Assembly: GCA_031308135.1 (NCBI GenBank)
Contig: JAHLJT010004567.1
Coordinates: 31,345,602 to 31,409,601 of the forward strand
Origin: Acheta domesticus
Taxonomy: Eukaryota > Arthropoda > Insecta > Orthoptera > Gryllidae
DNA: 64,000 nucleotides
Direction of reading: 5' to 3'
Position numbers and translations under genes: made by a program. Below the pieces are notes generated by a model. The model did no database searches. It saw nothing but the letters and a program-made list of their open reading frames with translations, and was not told the origin of the DNA. Shown here one piece after another: positions 1 to 10,180 of the stretch (position 1 is its first letter; each line of letters begins with the position of its first letter).

Positions 1-590
1 TTGGACCATATCCGGGAGAGAATGTTTCAGAGCCACATAGTGCCGCTGTCAGGGACACTTTATTCAACGTATTTTATTATTTTTTAGAATGTAAATTTTT
101 CCATTTTGCAGACTGAAAATTTTATTTACTTACCCTAATGTAAGAATAAGCTCCAAAAATATTTTGACGAGCGTATGACGAAATGAGATTATATTTGGAC
201 GTTTCATTCTGAAGAATGATGCTAAATGGGCCAAATGGAATGGTACGTCTGCAATTGCTGTCTACTAAACAAAAATGAAAATTAGAAATGAAACAAAAAG
301 TGACCAACCGAAAACAGTGCCACAAGAAAGTAAAATAAACAATATATATAACAATGCAAATAAACTGTTCAATGAAAACGCACTTGCTTTTTGAAACTGC
401 AGTATGTACATGTGATTGAGCGTGTGGTGATGGCGAATGCTGCTAGATCCAACCTTTTCATAGAAAGTCAAATTTTGGGTATATTTATAATATTTTGTAA
501 ATACAGAACTTGTTTAAATAAATATAGAAGTACAAATCTCGAAGCGTTAATATGAACGCGTAAGATGCAATTGTAGATTTGGAAGTGGAG
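1..590. other. AT-rich unique sequence, nothing recognised
   Basis: Roughly two-thirds A+T. Only short open frames occur, on the minus strand, without recognisable motifs or conserved-looking composition. I see no repeat shared with the rest of the window. Confidence 0.5.
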
Positions 591-599
591 AAATCACTT

Positions 600-1085
600 G
601 AGGAAACTTCCATTAGAGCGAGTACTCCGAACCGAGCGTGTGCCTCGCCACGGCATCCCAAATCCAAACATGTCCCCGCTGCCTGCCGCTGCCATCAATA
701 TCCTGGAGAGCCTGCGGGCGCCTGTTTCCCGTTGTTGGGGGCTCCAGAGGCGGAGGATGGCGTCAGCGAGGCCCGCGCAGCAGGGGGCGGGCGACGCCGC
801 CCGGCCAAGTGCCTGAGGCGCCCTTTTCTTCCTCCGTCCCACCCGCCCCGCCCCCTCCTGCCGCCCAGACGCTCCCCCTAATCTCCCGTTTAGCCGGCCC
901 GGCCGCTTGGACCAGATTTGGCGCTCCCGCCCTCGGGCGGGGCCCCTGCCCGGCCCTGCGCTGCCCGGCGCGACGCCTCCGCGGTTAATTTCTTCGAGGA
1001 AATCTCTGGAGCTGCGGAGATGGACGGCTTGCAACTGCTTGGCTCAGAGAGAGACGCGGCTTGAGTTTCGCTCTTCGTTACCAAT
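600..1085. other. CpG-rich block 1
   Basis: Abrupt switch from AT-rich flanks to C+G-rich DNA with many CpG dinucleotides and a GC-box-like run near 842-860. Overlapping open frames on both strands are proline, arginine and alanine rich and read through in several frames, which is what composition alone produces. A donor-like ACA|GTAAGT lies just downstream at about 1127. It could be a promoter or 5' exon, but no transcript signal is conclusive. Confidence 0.6.
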
Positions 1086-1202
1086 ACCTACGGCTCCCGT
1101 TATAGTGAATTATAGTAATATTACAGTAAGTTTGGTAGATTTTTTATCGTGTACGTACTTGTTACATTTTCCCTAATGTCCGTACAAACCAAATTTCTTT
1201 AT

Positions 1203-1317
1203 AATTAAATTTGTTCAAAGAATTGGTCGGCCCGACCGGGATTCGAACCCGGGCCTTCTGGTTTACGCCCAGCTGCTCTGACCACTAAGCTACCGAGTCA
1301 ACCAACCCTTTGAACAG
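1203..1317 (-). mobile_element. tRNA-like SINE (family B), copy 1
   Basis: On the minus strand the segment folds as a tRNA. The A-box region has TAGCTTAGTGG. The anticodon arm reads CTGG-GCGTAAA-CCAG. The T arm CCGGG-TTCGAAT-CCCGG is perfect. The acceptor stem pairs at six of seven positions if G-U is allowed. The loop would give anticodon GTA, but the universal U before the anticodon is C, so a working tyrosine tRNA is unlikely. The tRNA part is bracketed by short inverted repeats (TGTTCAAAG and its complement) and ends in an AT-rich tail, features shared with the copy at 63529-63642. The two copies define a dispersed tRNA-derived element. Confidence 0.75.
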
Positions 1318-1346
1318 TTTTCACGAGCGCACTATCGCTCCTTATA

Positions 1347-1495
1347 TGTATATATAATTGTCACCATTGATAACATGGTCACAATTTGGAGTTTATCAAC
1401 ATCCGATGGGTGTTGATTCTATATGACTGCGGAACATATTCTCCGAGCGTATAGCTTCCAACAAGGTGACGGGAATGGTGACAATTATATATACA
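1347..1495. repeat. Perfect 22-bp inverted repeat, possible MITE
   Basis: Arms at 1347-1368 and 1474-1495 are exact reverse complements over 22 bp (starting TGTATATATAATTGTCACC). The interior holds a smaller hairpin, ATCAACA (1395-1401) with TGTTGAT (1411-1417). The structure looks like a short terminal-inverted-repeat element, but no target duplication is clear and no second copy was found. Confidence 0.55.
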
Positions 1496-1499
1496 AATT

Positions 1500-2858
1500 T
1501 CTTTATGTAAGTTACTGTTTTCATGACCTTCTTTTCAGTAGTTCGCCAACAGAAGTTACGTTTATTTCAAAAATTTATTTATTTATTTATTTTGCTGGTT
1601 ATGATTTCTATAATACCACTTCGTACATGTATACATACCGTATCACAAATTCCGGGATGTTTTCCGGCCGTGATGTCGTTGTTAGAAGGTACGTCAACTT
1701 ATTTCTTAATTTATATTTTTGCGAAATTAAAAATATGAGCTAATATGTGTGTAATTTTTCATTTTCAAATTATTTGTTTCCCTTTTGTTAACTTTCAAAT
1801 ATCAGTTTTCATTTTTCATTGTACGTTTTGATTTGAATAACTACTATCCTTTTTCTACGTCTAATAATTACTATCAACCAAAACGGAATCTTTAACGATT
1901 ACACAGAATGTAATATTCATATGAATTATTAACTAATAGAAATCGTTAGTAAAATATCAGTGTTTTATCACTGGCGTGTACGATGAACTGAGAGTAAAAG
2001 GTGTGCATAATTAGTTTTTTTCATTAACTTTGTACTCCCGCAACAATTTATATTACATAATAAAATAAGAAGGATGAGAATTTTGAGTAATGAATGACTT
2101 ATGGAAACATTTATTCGAATGTATGTTTGGTGTATGTAAGGGGGATGGGAATCTCCTTTGAAATAAAACATTATGAAATCAGTGTAAGCGGTGCTGCATA
2201 ATTTCTGAAGCACATCTTTTTTGGTTTCTCCTGAGTAGCTGTTGTCTCAACAGCGCCACCGGAAGCAAATAAAAAAAATGCGATAACTGTGCAAACTCTC
2301 TGCCACCAACTTTTATCTGTGTGGCGTCGTTACGAGAGGCGGCACTGACCTACCAAACATGCGATCTTCGATGGAGTGCATATCATTTTTTCAGTGCATT
2401 TACATAGGAAGATTGCGTTGTGTAAGGAATTTTACTTCTTTTCACTCTATTACAGCATTTTATAGACATCGGATAATTCATTTATTTTATTACATTGCCT
2501 TTATCAGAATTCGAATCTGATTTTAGATATTCTGATTATGATAATGCAAAATAAATCAAATATTAACATGATTTTAACACTTACTCAAAAGTAGAAATAG
2601 GAGGTACTGAAAATGTTTTCGTGAATTTACTTGTAGAAATACTTTTGTTTTTGAAAGGGAGTTCACAGCAGTGCGTCAGTCGTCGTAAATGAGCTTTCGT
2701 TTGTTGAGAGAGCAGTTTTGAACTACAGTGATTTCAGTTCCTTTAAACCAATAACAAAATAAGAAAGCCGGTGGGTTATAAACGTCGTCAGTCGCCTCGG
2801 TTCACTAACTTCAACCGCGTCTGTTACTTGCTGTTTATGACGTGAATAACTATAGTAC
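1500..2858. other. AT-rich sequence, nothing recognised
   Basis: Mostly AT-rich single-copy-looking DNA with short unassigned frames at 1423-1743 (plus) and 1968-2213 (minus). No protein motif, RNA gene or repeat could be supported. Confidence 0.45.
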
Positions 2859-3074
2859 GATTTTTTGTAAAGCTGCCTCTCAAGGCCTGTCACGATGGAC
2901 TATGTCACAGCAGTTCGCGTCTTTCTCGGTCGTGCCGCTAAATGTCGCATTATTCAAGCTATGCTCGATAATGCTACACCATGTGACATCTAGCGGCACG
3001 AACGAGGAAGACGCGAAATGCCGAGACATATTCCATCGTGAATACGGGCTTTGAGAGGCAGCTTTATAAAAATC
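2859..3074. repeat. Foldback element (family F), copy 1
   Basis: The two halves are near-complete inverted repeats about 75-90 bp long, from GATTTTTTGTAAAGCTGCC at the left to its complement at the right. A short centre carries a further small palindrome (CATTATT...GATAATG). The arm contains ACGATGG and TTCGCGTCTTTCTC. The same arm recurs once at 63124-63200, so this is a dispersed family rather than a chance palindrome. No coding capacity. The small frames on both strands are by-products of the symmetry. Confidence 0.8.
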
Positions 3075-3614
3075 AGCACTGTAACACCAGGAGTTTTCTG
3101 AGAGCAAACGGTTAATAGGGAGTTTTAGTGCCATGCGAAAGGTAGCGGCGTTATGCACTAACAGTTACATGATGGAAGAATTAACGGGAAATATTGGAGA
3201 GGTGACAGGAAAGAAATTCGCGAAAAAGAAGTTGAAATCATAACTTTGGTTTAGGTTACGTCTTATGTTCGTAATGAACGCTGTTTTAAGATTCGTCCTA
3301 CATTCTCAAGAAGAGCCTATTCAAAATTCCAGACTACATACTCATCGCGAAGGGCAACAAAGTCTAAACCTCCGTGCACAATGTAGATTTGTTATACTCT
3401 TGACTCGTATTGTGATTGAAATGTCTCACCACTATCCTAATCTTTGATGTATTATGCAACTTCTTTGTTCAACGCTTGAAATACTTCATTGGTCATAATG
3501 CATAACGCAAAGACGTTTTTTGCTGAAACTCTTATGAATGTTGTTCATTGTGACTGTATAAAGTCGTTAGTCACGTGATCAATAGAGTTTAAGGCTGTCT
3601 CCTTACGCCTGGCG
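3075..3614. other. Unique spacer, nothing recognised
   Basis: Intermediate composition with a 60-codon frame at 3265-3447 lacking recognisable motifs. Nothing else is supported. Confidence 0.45.
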
Positions 3615-3622
3615 CTTAAAAC

Positions 3623-4171
3623 CAGTGATGTGCGTCTACGCGTAAAGAACCATAGTTTACGTCTACACGTAAACAACGCGTAGACAAAGGACACTGCGTA
3701 GGCAAAGGTAATCTATGTAGACAATAATGTAATATACCTCTTTTGTGGGACAGGGGCAAATCTAAGAGGGCCAGGATCCGCCCCCAAAGCCAAAATTTAT
3801 TCATAATTATTGGATCACAATCATTGGAAATTGATTGGATCACATCTAAAGGAGTACTAAGGGAGTGCAAGTTGGAACAATTTCCAACTGGTTTCTTGAG
3901 ATGGATACGGAGGTTGTCTTTTCTTCATAAGAATTTTTTTTGTTTGACTTACTGAATTGTAAATAATTTTTTTATATTACATTAAAAAATGCTTCTACTA
4001 TTACTACTTATTATAAACTTTTTTTGGACTATTCTATGTGGAGAAATAAATAGTCTACACAGAATACATTGTCTACGTAGTCTACACGTAAAAAGAGTCA
4101 CGTAGACTACACGTAGATTACGTGTAGAAAACATGCGTTGACGTAAAATTATAGTCTACGGCACAACTCTG
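3623..4171 (+). mobile_element. hAT-type non-autonomous element, unit A
   Basis: A 549-bp element beginning CAGTGATGTGC and ending GCACAACTCTG, ends that resemble the CAG...CTG termini of hAT transposons. It is preceded by CTTAAAAC (3615-3622) and followed by GCTAAAAC (4172-4179), consistent with a degraded 8-bp hAT target duplication. Both ends are crowded with copies of a GTCTACG/CGTAGAC motif, as expected for subterminal transposase-binding repeats. The interior has no transposase coding region; the small frames are not meaningful. It is about 550 bp, far below an autonomous hAT. Confidence 0.8.
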
Positions 4172-4179
4172 GCTAAAAC

Positions 4180-4738
4180 CAGAGATGTGCGTCTACGCGG
4201 TAAGAACTATAGTCTACGTCTACACGTAAACAACGCGTAGACATCGTATTCTGGGTAGACAAAGGTTATATAGGTCGACAACTGGTAATCTATATTTTTT
4301 GTGGGGCATGGGCGAATCTACGAGGACCATGTTCCAACCCCAAATCCAAAATTTATTTATAATTATAGTCAATACATTGGAAGCATTACTACAAATTGAT
4401 TGGATCACATCTAAAGGAGTACTAAAGGAGTGCAATTTGAAACAACTCCCTACTGTTTTCTTGAGATGGATACGGAGGTTGTCATTTCTTCATCAGGAAT
4501 ACTATATTTTGTTTGACTTACTGAATCGAAAATACTTTTTTTTAATATTACATTAAAACATGCTTCTACTATTACTACTTATTATAAACTTTTTTGGGTT
4601 ATTTGATGTGAAAAAATAGTCTACACATATTATATTGTCCACGTAGTCTACACGTAAAAAACGTCACGTAGACTACACGTAGTTTACTTGTAGAAAACAC
4701 GCGTAAACGTAAAAATTATAGTCTACGGCACAACTCTG
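4180..4738 (+). mobile_element. hAT-type non-autonomous element, unit B
   Basis: A second, directly repeated copy (559 bp), starting CAGAGATGTGC and ending CAACTCTG. It is separated from unit A and unit C only by the same 8-mer GCTAAAAC (4172-4179 and 4739-4746). It shares with unit A the internal stretch coding-like around GGATCACATCTAAAGG and the dense ACGTAGAC repeats at its right end. Divergence from unit A is visible as many substitutions and small indels, so the array is not a very recent duplication. Confidence 0.8.
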
Positions 4739-4746
4739 GCTAAAAC

Positions 4747-5296
4747 CAGAGTTGTGCTGTAGACTATAATTTTACGTCTACGCATGTTTTCTACACGTAA
4801 TCTACGTGTAGTCTACGTGACTCTTTTTACTTGTAGACTACGTAGACAATGTATTCTCTGTAGACCATTTATTTCTCCACATCGAATAACCCAAAAAAGT
4901 TTATAATAAGTAGTAAAGTAAAAGCATATTTTAATGTAATATAAAAATAATTATTTACGATTCAGTAAGTCAAAAAAATATACCATTCCTGATGAATAAA
5001 TTACAACCTCCGTATCCATCTCATGAAACCAGTAGGAAATTGTTCCAACTTGCACTCCTTTAGTACTCCTTTAGATGTGATTCAATCAATTTCCAATAAT
5101 TGTGTTCCAATAATTATCAATATATTTTGGCTTTGGGGCGGATCCTGACCCTCTTAGATTCGCCCCTGCCCCACAAAAAAGGTATATTGTATTATTGTCT
5201 ACAGAGATTTCCTTTGTCTACGCAGTGTCCGTTGTCTACGCGTTATTTACGTGTAGACGTAGACTATGGTTCTTTACGCGTAGACGCACATCACTG
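4747..5296 (-). mobile_element. hAT-type non-autonomous element, unit C (inverted)
   Basis: A 550-bp copy in opposite orientation to units A and B, so units B and C together form a long imperfect palindrome with arms over 500 bp centred near 4742. Its left edge CAGAGTTGTGC and right edge GCACATCACTG are again hAT-like. It is flanked by GCTAAAAC at left and GCTAAAAT (5297-5304) at right. No transposase sequence. Confidence 0.8.
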
Positions 5297-5319
5297 GCTA
5301 AAATCTCCCTAATAAGTGA

Positions 5320-5610
5320 AGTAGGCGCCTGGGCGATCGCAACCCGCCGCCTGCTGCCGCTGTGCGGGAGATGGCGCCAGGGGTTTCGCCGCCGCCGCCG
5401 CCGCCGCCGCCGCCCCAATCGAGTTACCGCGACGCTGAGCACGCCGCACTTGGCGTCTGCCGCATTATAGAATCAAAAAGTTGCCCCGCTGCTCGCGACT
5501 CACTGACGTCGCAGACAATTCAGAGCTCCGCTAACGACGTCTGCGGAATTCGATTTCGCGTCCTGTTGTTGTGTGACTGTTCCGCGGAGGGCAAGGAAGC
5601 AACTGGTGTT
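5320..5610. other. CpG-rich block 2
   Basis: C+G-rich stretch with frequent CpG, immediately right of the hAT array, including a (GCC)n run. Overlapping frames on both strands are compositional. No splice or start signal stands out. Confidence 0.55.
5386..5414. repeat. (GCC)n microsatellite
   Basis: About nine to ten uninterrupted GCC/CGC triplets inside CpG-rich block 2. Confidence 0.9.
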
Positions 5611-6621
5611 AAGTGAATTTTACTCACGGCGGGGGACGGCATCGTAGGATTGTAATAATTAAATGGTCGGAGTTGGGTAACAAAGATTGATAGGGTTTTC
5701 TGACATCTTTGTTAAGACTGGTGACTTAATAGTTTGAAAATAATTTTCTTGTTGCTATATTAAGCGTGTATCCGCTGAAATTGGAATACTGATTTAATTG
5801 AAGGGTACTGAGTTCTAAAAGTGTATTTAATATTATTGTATCAAAATGATGAAACTGTAATTTCGAACTGTGGAAAAGAGTATTTATGTAACTAGGAATA
5901 TCATGCAAAGAAATCTTTTGATGTAAAAAAATAAAGGTGAAATGTATAAGCGTTGCTTCTTTTCATTTCTGACAATAATTACCAGTAATGGCAAAACTAC
6001 TAGCATTTTTTCAATTTTTCGAGATGATTGCGTTGTTTTACATTAAATTACCTTCCAAAAATGGCCTAATATAAATCAATATTCTTTAACCTGAAATCAC
6101 ATTCTGCACTTTTTCTCATTGCTATTTATGGCTGTAGAGAATGCTATTCTTTCTTCCAACGAATGCACACCGTTTATTCTTTGAATCTGAGAAGGCAGCC
6201 GTTGTAATTTAACGGATCGAAATACCAACCTCGATGTTTTTTTTATGTCGAGTTTAAATGCACAAGAACTCGCAGACATTGTCTTGTCATTCTATACTCC
6301 ATTCGCCATCCTCTGAATAGCTCTATTTTCGTTAAACTTGCGTCGTTTGTAACGAATAGCCGTTAGCTTGCAAACATATCGAGTGTCCTTGTTTGACATT
6401 TCGGCAGCGACGTGCTCGCTTTACAGAGCATCGACGCCGAATCGCCAGAAGCGCTGCCTTTGGGAGCTCGGCTCATTAGGGAGTGCAACTTGAAGACGCC
6501 TCCCTCCAGGGCGGCTGCGGCTGGCCAACATTCAGGGGATGGGGAGGTGAATGCACAGCGGGAGAGGAAAGAATGCAAAGAGTATTATTAAACAAATCGC
6601 TGGATGTACATCCTTTATATT
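5611..6621. other. AT-rich spacer, nothing recognised
   Basis: AT-rich up to about 6350, then a moderately C+G-rich part (6390-6550) with short frames on both strands. No recognised feature. Confidence 0.45.
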
Positions 6622-7010
6622 CCGACTGAGGTGGCTCAAGGCATCAATTGATGCTACTGCAGTGCCTCTGACCGGAATGTCCCAGGATTCGAGATCCGAC
6701 GGTGGTCGGATTTCCGACTCTGGCTAGATAATTAAATCGAATTTAGCCGCTGTCTGGAAGAGAATTCTAGCGACCAGCTGCTCTGTTTGGTAGTTTTCCT
6801 TGGTTTCTTCAATATAAATCCAGGTGAATGCCGAAACAATATCCGAACGAACGGGCCAAGGACCGCCCGCGATATTTCCTTCCTCTTCCTTGGTCTACCC
6901 TCACCCCTTACTTACACACCCACACACACTTATATTCACTGCACTACCACTCACGTCGGGAGACCTAAGAGCTTAGAACTTGCCTCGACTGGGTAGTGCC
7001 CCGCTGGTAG
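6622..7010 (+). mobile_element. tRNA-derived SINE (family A), copy 1, 3'-truncated
   Basis: Head with GAGGTGGCTCAAGGCATCA (A-box side) and a degraded B-box GATTCGAGATCCGAC. A conserved body follows, with GTCTGGAAGAGAATTCTAGCGACC, TTTTCCTTGGTTTCTTC, TTCCTTCCTCTTCC and a CACACACAC tract, ending in the ...GTGCCCCGCTGGTAG segment. The last ~150 bp present in copies at 11694, 48089 and 52684 is missing here. The family has no coding capacity and would depend on a LINE for mobility. Confidence 0.85.
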
Positions 7011-9190
7011 GCACGACAGAAAACTACATAAATAAAGTGAAAGTACCATCAAATGAATTTTCATTAATTGAAGTATCATGAGAGCGGATTCTAAAATGTT
7101 TTTTTTTACAACAGCCTCATTGGTTCCGTTGTGAATAAATGTTATACGGTAAGTACAGAGCAACAAGATTCAACAATTGCTAAACATGCACTGAGATATT
7201 TGATGGGTGTCTTGATTTAATCTGTGTTCATCTGTGTGAACGCATTTTCTCAACTTAAGTTATTTTAGTAAGAAAGAAATAACCTGAATTTAGAAAGTGA
7301 CTTGAAGTTGTAACTGTCATACTTTTATTCAGGTATTAATTCTCTCATGGAGAACAATGTCAAAAAGCCCATGAGTTTTTTTTAAATTTCGGGCATCTTT
7401 GCATATTTTTGTTAGTGGGCTTAAAAATATTTTCAACTCTACAGGTCGTCCGCACATTCCAAGATGTGAGGAATCGCTGATTTGCGGTATGACCTGCTTA
7501 TTCATTTCTCTGGATAAAATAGTGGCTCGCCTGTCTGTCCACTGTACTGAACTTTGTTCGATCCGTGGACAGGTAGCCTTCAACTTCAGTGTGTTGCATT
7601 GCAGTCTACTCCTGTTTAACTAAGAGGGAAGGCACAATTTTGGCACTAGAGGCAGATAAAACCCTTAGTAATCGAGGAAAATTAAGGAACATAATAGTTT
7701 GAGAGAATCCACAGAGCATCAACAGCGATCCTCCGTGTACTATCGAATTTTCCATGGGCAATTGTTTTTGATTCTAAACTCAAGTAAATTTTTTCACTCA
7801 AGTAATTCTCCTTCGGTGTTGTGAGCGACTTTGCGAAGGGACTCTCTGAACGAATAGAAAATTTAAATAGAACGTGCCATTCGCCGATTAGAAAAGCTAA
7901 GGAAAGGTTTTGTCTGATCTGATGCATTGTGAAGGGAAGAATATGACGATAGGCCTATATATCAACACAAGCCTAGTGCCCACTGAACTTGCTGTAAAAA
8001 ATCCTCGCAATACACAAGCAATACGTGTGACCGCCTTTAAAGGATTATGGTTCGCAACATAGATTTTCTCACCAAAGTTTGACATTTCACAAATTTAAAT
8101 AATTATACTTCAGTAACTACGTTTTGCTTGAACTCTTTTTCCTAGTGAACAGAGTGAGGTTTGGGATTAGACAAGAGAACTGGTCTGTAGTGATGGTGGC
8201 AGGAGTTTGGATGTTGAGAGATAGCATCGCAGAGCTTATACCTTAGATTTTCAAGACGCGCTGATTCAAAGTATTCTATTGCGTACTTTTTCCTTTTAAT
8301 TCTTGTACGGTGCTTCTAAGCTTTTCCTCTTCATGTATCCTTACTTTCTTACCCGGTTATGTCTTAATCTGCGTTCCTTCCCCAGTGAGAGAATTAAAAT
8401 TCTTAAACAGTTCGTACACGTTTTATTTCTTCTGCGTGTCCTAGCAATATATCATAAGCAAACGGCACGTTCTTAAGTCGCGGTTCACACTTATTTCTTT
8501 GGACCACTGATATCGTTATCTCCCATTCTCTGAGGAAACAATGGCGTTCATTCAGGGAAATGGAAGAAGTCTCGAGGGATTTTTATTGTGGTAGAAGACA
8601 AGAGGCTTTATTCGCCAGAGATAAATCTCTTCATCAACATTTTAATGAAAGAAGTTCATTAGTTTCAGGCAAAAGGAATGGCACAGAGTAAAGCTTTACG
8701 GAAGCGAAGAGAAAACATCTAGTCTCATAAAATGAAAAAAAGAATGCTTTTTCCTGATTAAAATATCAGTAAATCAAAGTGTAAAATGCTTTCTGAAGTA
8801 CATTTGAAAATGAAGGCTTTATATAAAGTTTAAATGATTTGCATTGCATTATAATACTGATAATAGCAATTCGAATTTCTTAGAAGTGCTTGTTTTTTAC
8901 AATCTAAATGTATTTTATGTGTAACCCATTCCATACTTACAGAGCATTAAGGTATAACCGAATATTCATTCATCTTGCAGCTATTATCTCGGCGTATATT
9001 AATATTTTTCCGAAATGAAATAAACATATGCATTATATGGATCTGTTGTATAATACAGCCAATTACTGTTAAATGTAATAAGTTTTGAAATGCGAGAAGT
9101 GGCTTTGGGTTCAAATTTAGCGGGAGAATGCATTATATATTTACACGAGATACTTTCCTCCGGTTTAAAGGGCTTAATACGAAGTTGAGT
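7011..9190. other. AT-rich sequence, nothing recognised
   Basis: Long AT-rich tract. Short frames at 7329-7583 (minus), 7399-7623 (plus), 7682-7927 (minus) and 7897-8085 (minus) have no recognisable motifs. No RNA gene or repeat supported. Confidence 0.45.
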
Positions 9191-9194
9191 AGTT

Positions 9195-10180
9195 GGGGCG
9201 GCGGCGGCGGTGGGGGCGTCGTCATCGTCATCTTCTTCATTTCGCTGAGTGAGCGTGCGGGTGGTTGTCGGCGTCCACTTCCTTCATCGGCTGCCTCCGT
9301 GCAGACGCCTAGCCGATTGCCCTCCCCGCCCTGCCCCTCCCCCCCCACCCGCCGCGCCCCACCGCGCCCCTCCCCCCCATCCGCTAAGCCCACCTCGCCT
9401 TTCCTCGCCCCACCCGCCACACTCCGCTTCGCCCCGCTCGCCCCGCCCCGCCCCACCACCGTTCGCTCTGCCTCGCTTGCCCCGCCTCGCTCGCTCCGTC
9501 CCGCCCCTCTCACCCCGTCCCGCCCCTCTCGCCCCGCCCCTCTCGCCCCGCCCCGCTCGCCCTGTCCCGCACGCCCTGACCCGCTCGCCTCGCCCCGACC
9601 CGCTCGCCCCGCTTCGCTTGCCCCGCTCTGCCCTGCCGCGCCCCGCCCCGTCTCTCCCCGCCTCTACCCGCCCCGCCTCGCTCCGCGCGCCTTGTCCAGG
9701 GCGTGATTTACTTCCGGGAGGAGCGGTGCAATTGATCGGACGCCTCCTGGGCGGCGCGCGGCCTCTGCGCTCCCGAGTCTTGTCTGAAGCCCTCTGGAAG
9801 GAGGGATGGTGGTAGTCGTAGTGCAGGTGCTGCGTGTGCGGCGGTGACGAATGCGGAGGTGGTGCTATTGGTGGCGGTGTAGGTGGAAGTGGTGGCAGAG
9901 ATGGTGACAGCGAACGTGGAGGAGGTAAAGAGGAGGGGAAGATGGAAAACGCGAATGGAGCTGAGAAGGGGCTCGGCGGAGCCGGCAGCTGGAACCTGTG
10001 GAAGTCCTTATGGCAATGGCGGCAGTGACCGGAACTGCAGCGCCTGAGAGGGCAAGGAGGCAAGGCGGCGTTGGCGGTGGCGGTGGGGACGGCGTCGCGC
10101 TCTCCCCTTTAGGTAACTGGTCCCACGAGACCCTTGCGGTCTCCTGGCGCCGCCCCAGTGTTGCCAACCCCCTGCTCTTC
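9195..10180. other. CpG-rich block 3 with C-rich arrays
   Basis: Begins with a GGC run (9198-9210). From about 9320 to 9700 the plus strand is a degenerate array of CCCCGCC/CTCGCCC words, almost pure pyrimidine plus G. From 9780 to 10030 the bias switches to G-rich. The frames of up to 259 codons here are proline/arginine/glycine-rich and open in several frames at once, so they are not called as genes. The minus strand of the C-rich part has many runs of three or more G and could form G-quadruplexes. A weak donor-like TAG|GTAACT lies at about 10111. Confidence 0.65.

Noticed and set aside
1226..1303. Functional tyrosine tRNA gene (minus strand)
   Set aside because: U33 is replaced by C, the acceptor stem has a mismatch, and the same defects and flanks occur at 63529, so it is a SINE family.
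3616..4556. Frames of 70-91 codons repeated in the hAT units
   Set aside because: They recur only because the units are copies; they match no transposase and are broken differently in each unit.
9128..10063. Long proline- or glycine-rich frames on both strands
   Set aside because: Same compositional cause; no recognisable protein and mutually overlapping.
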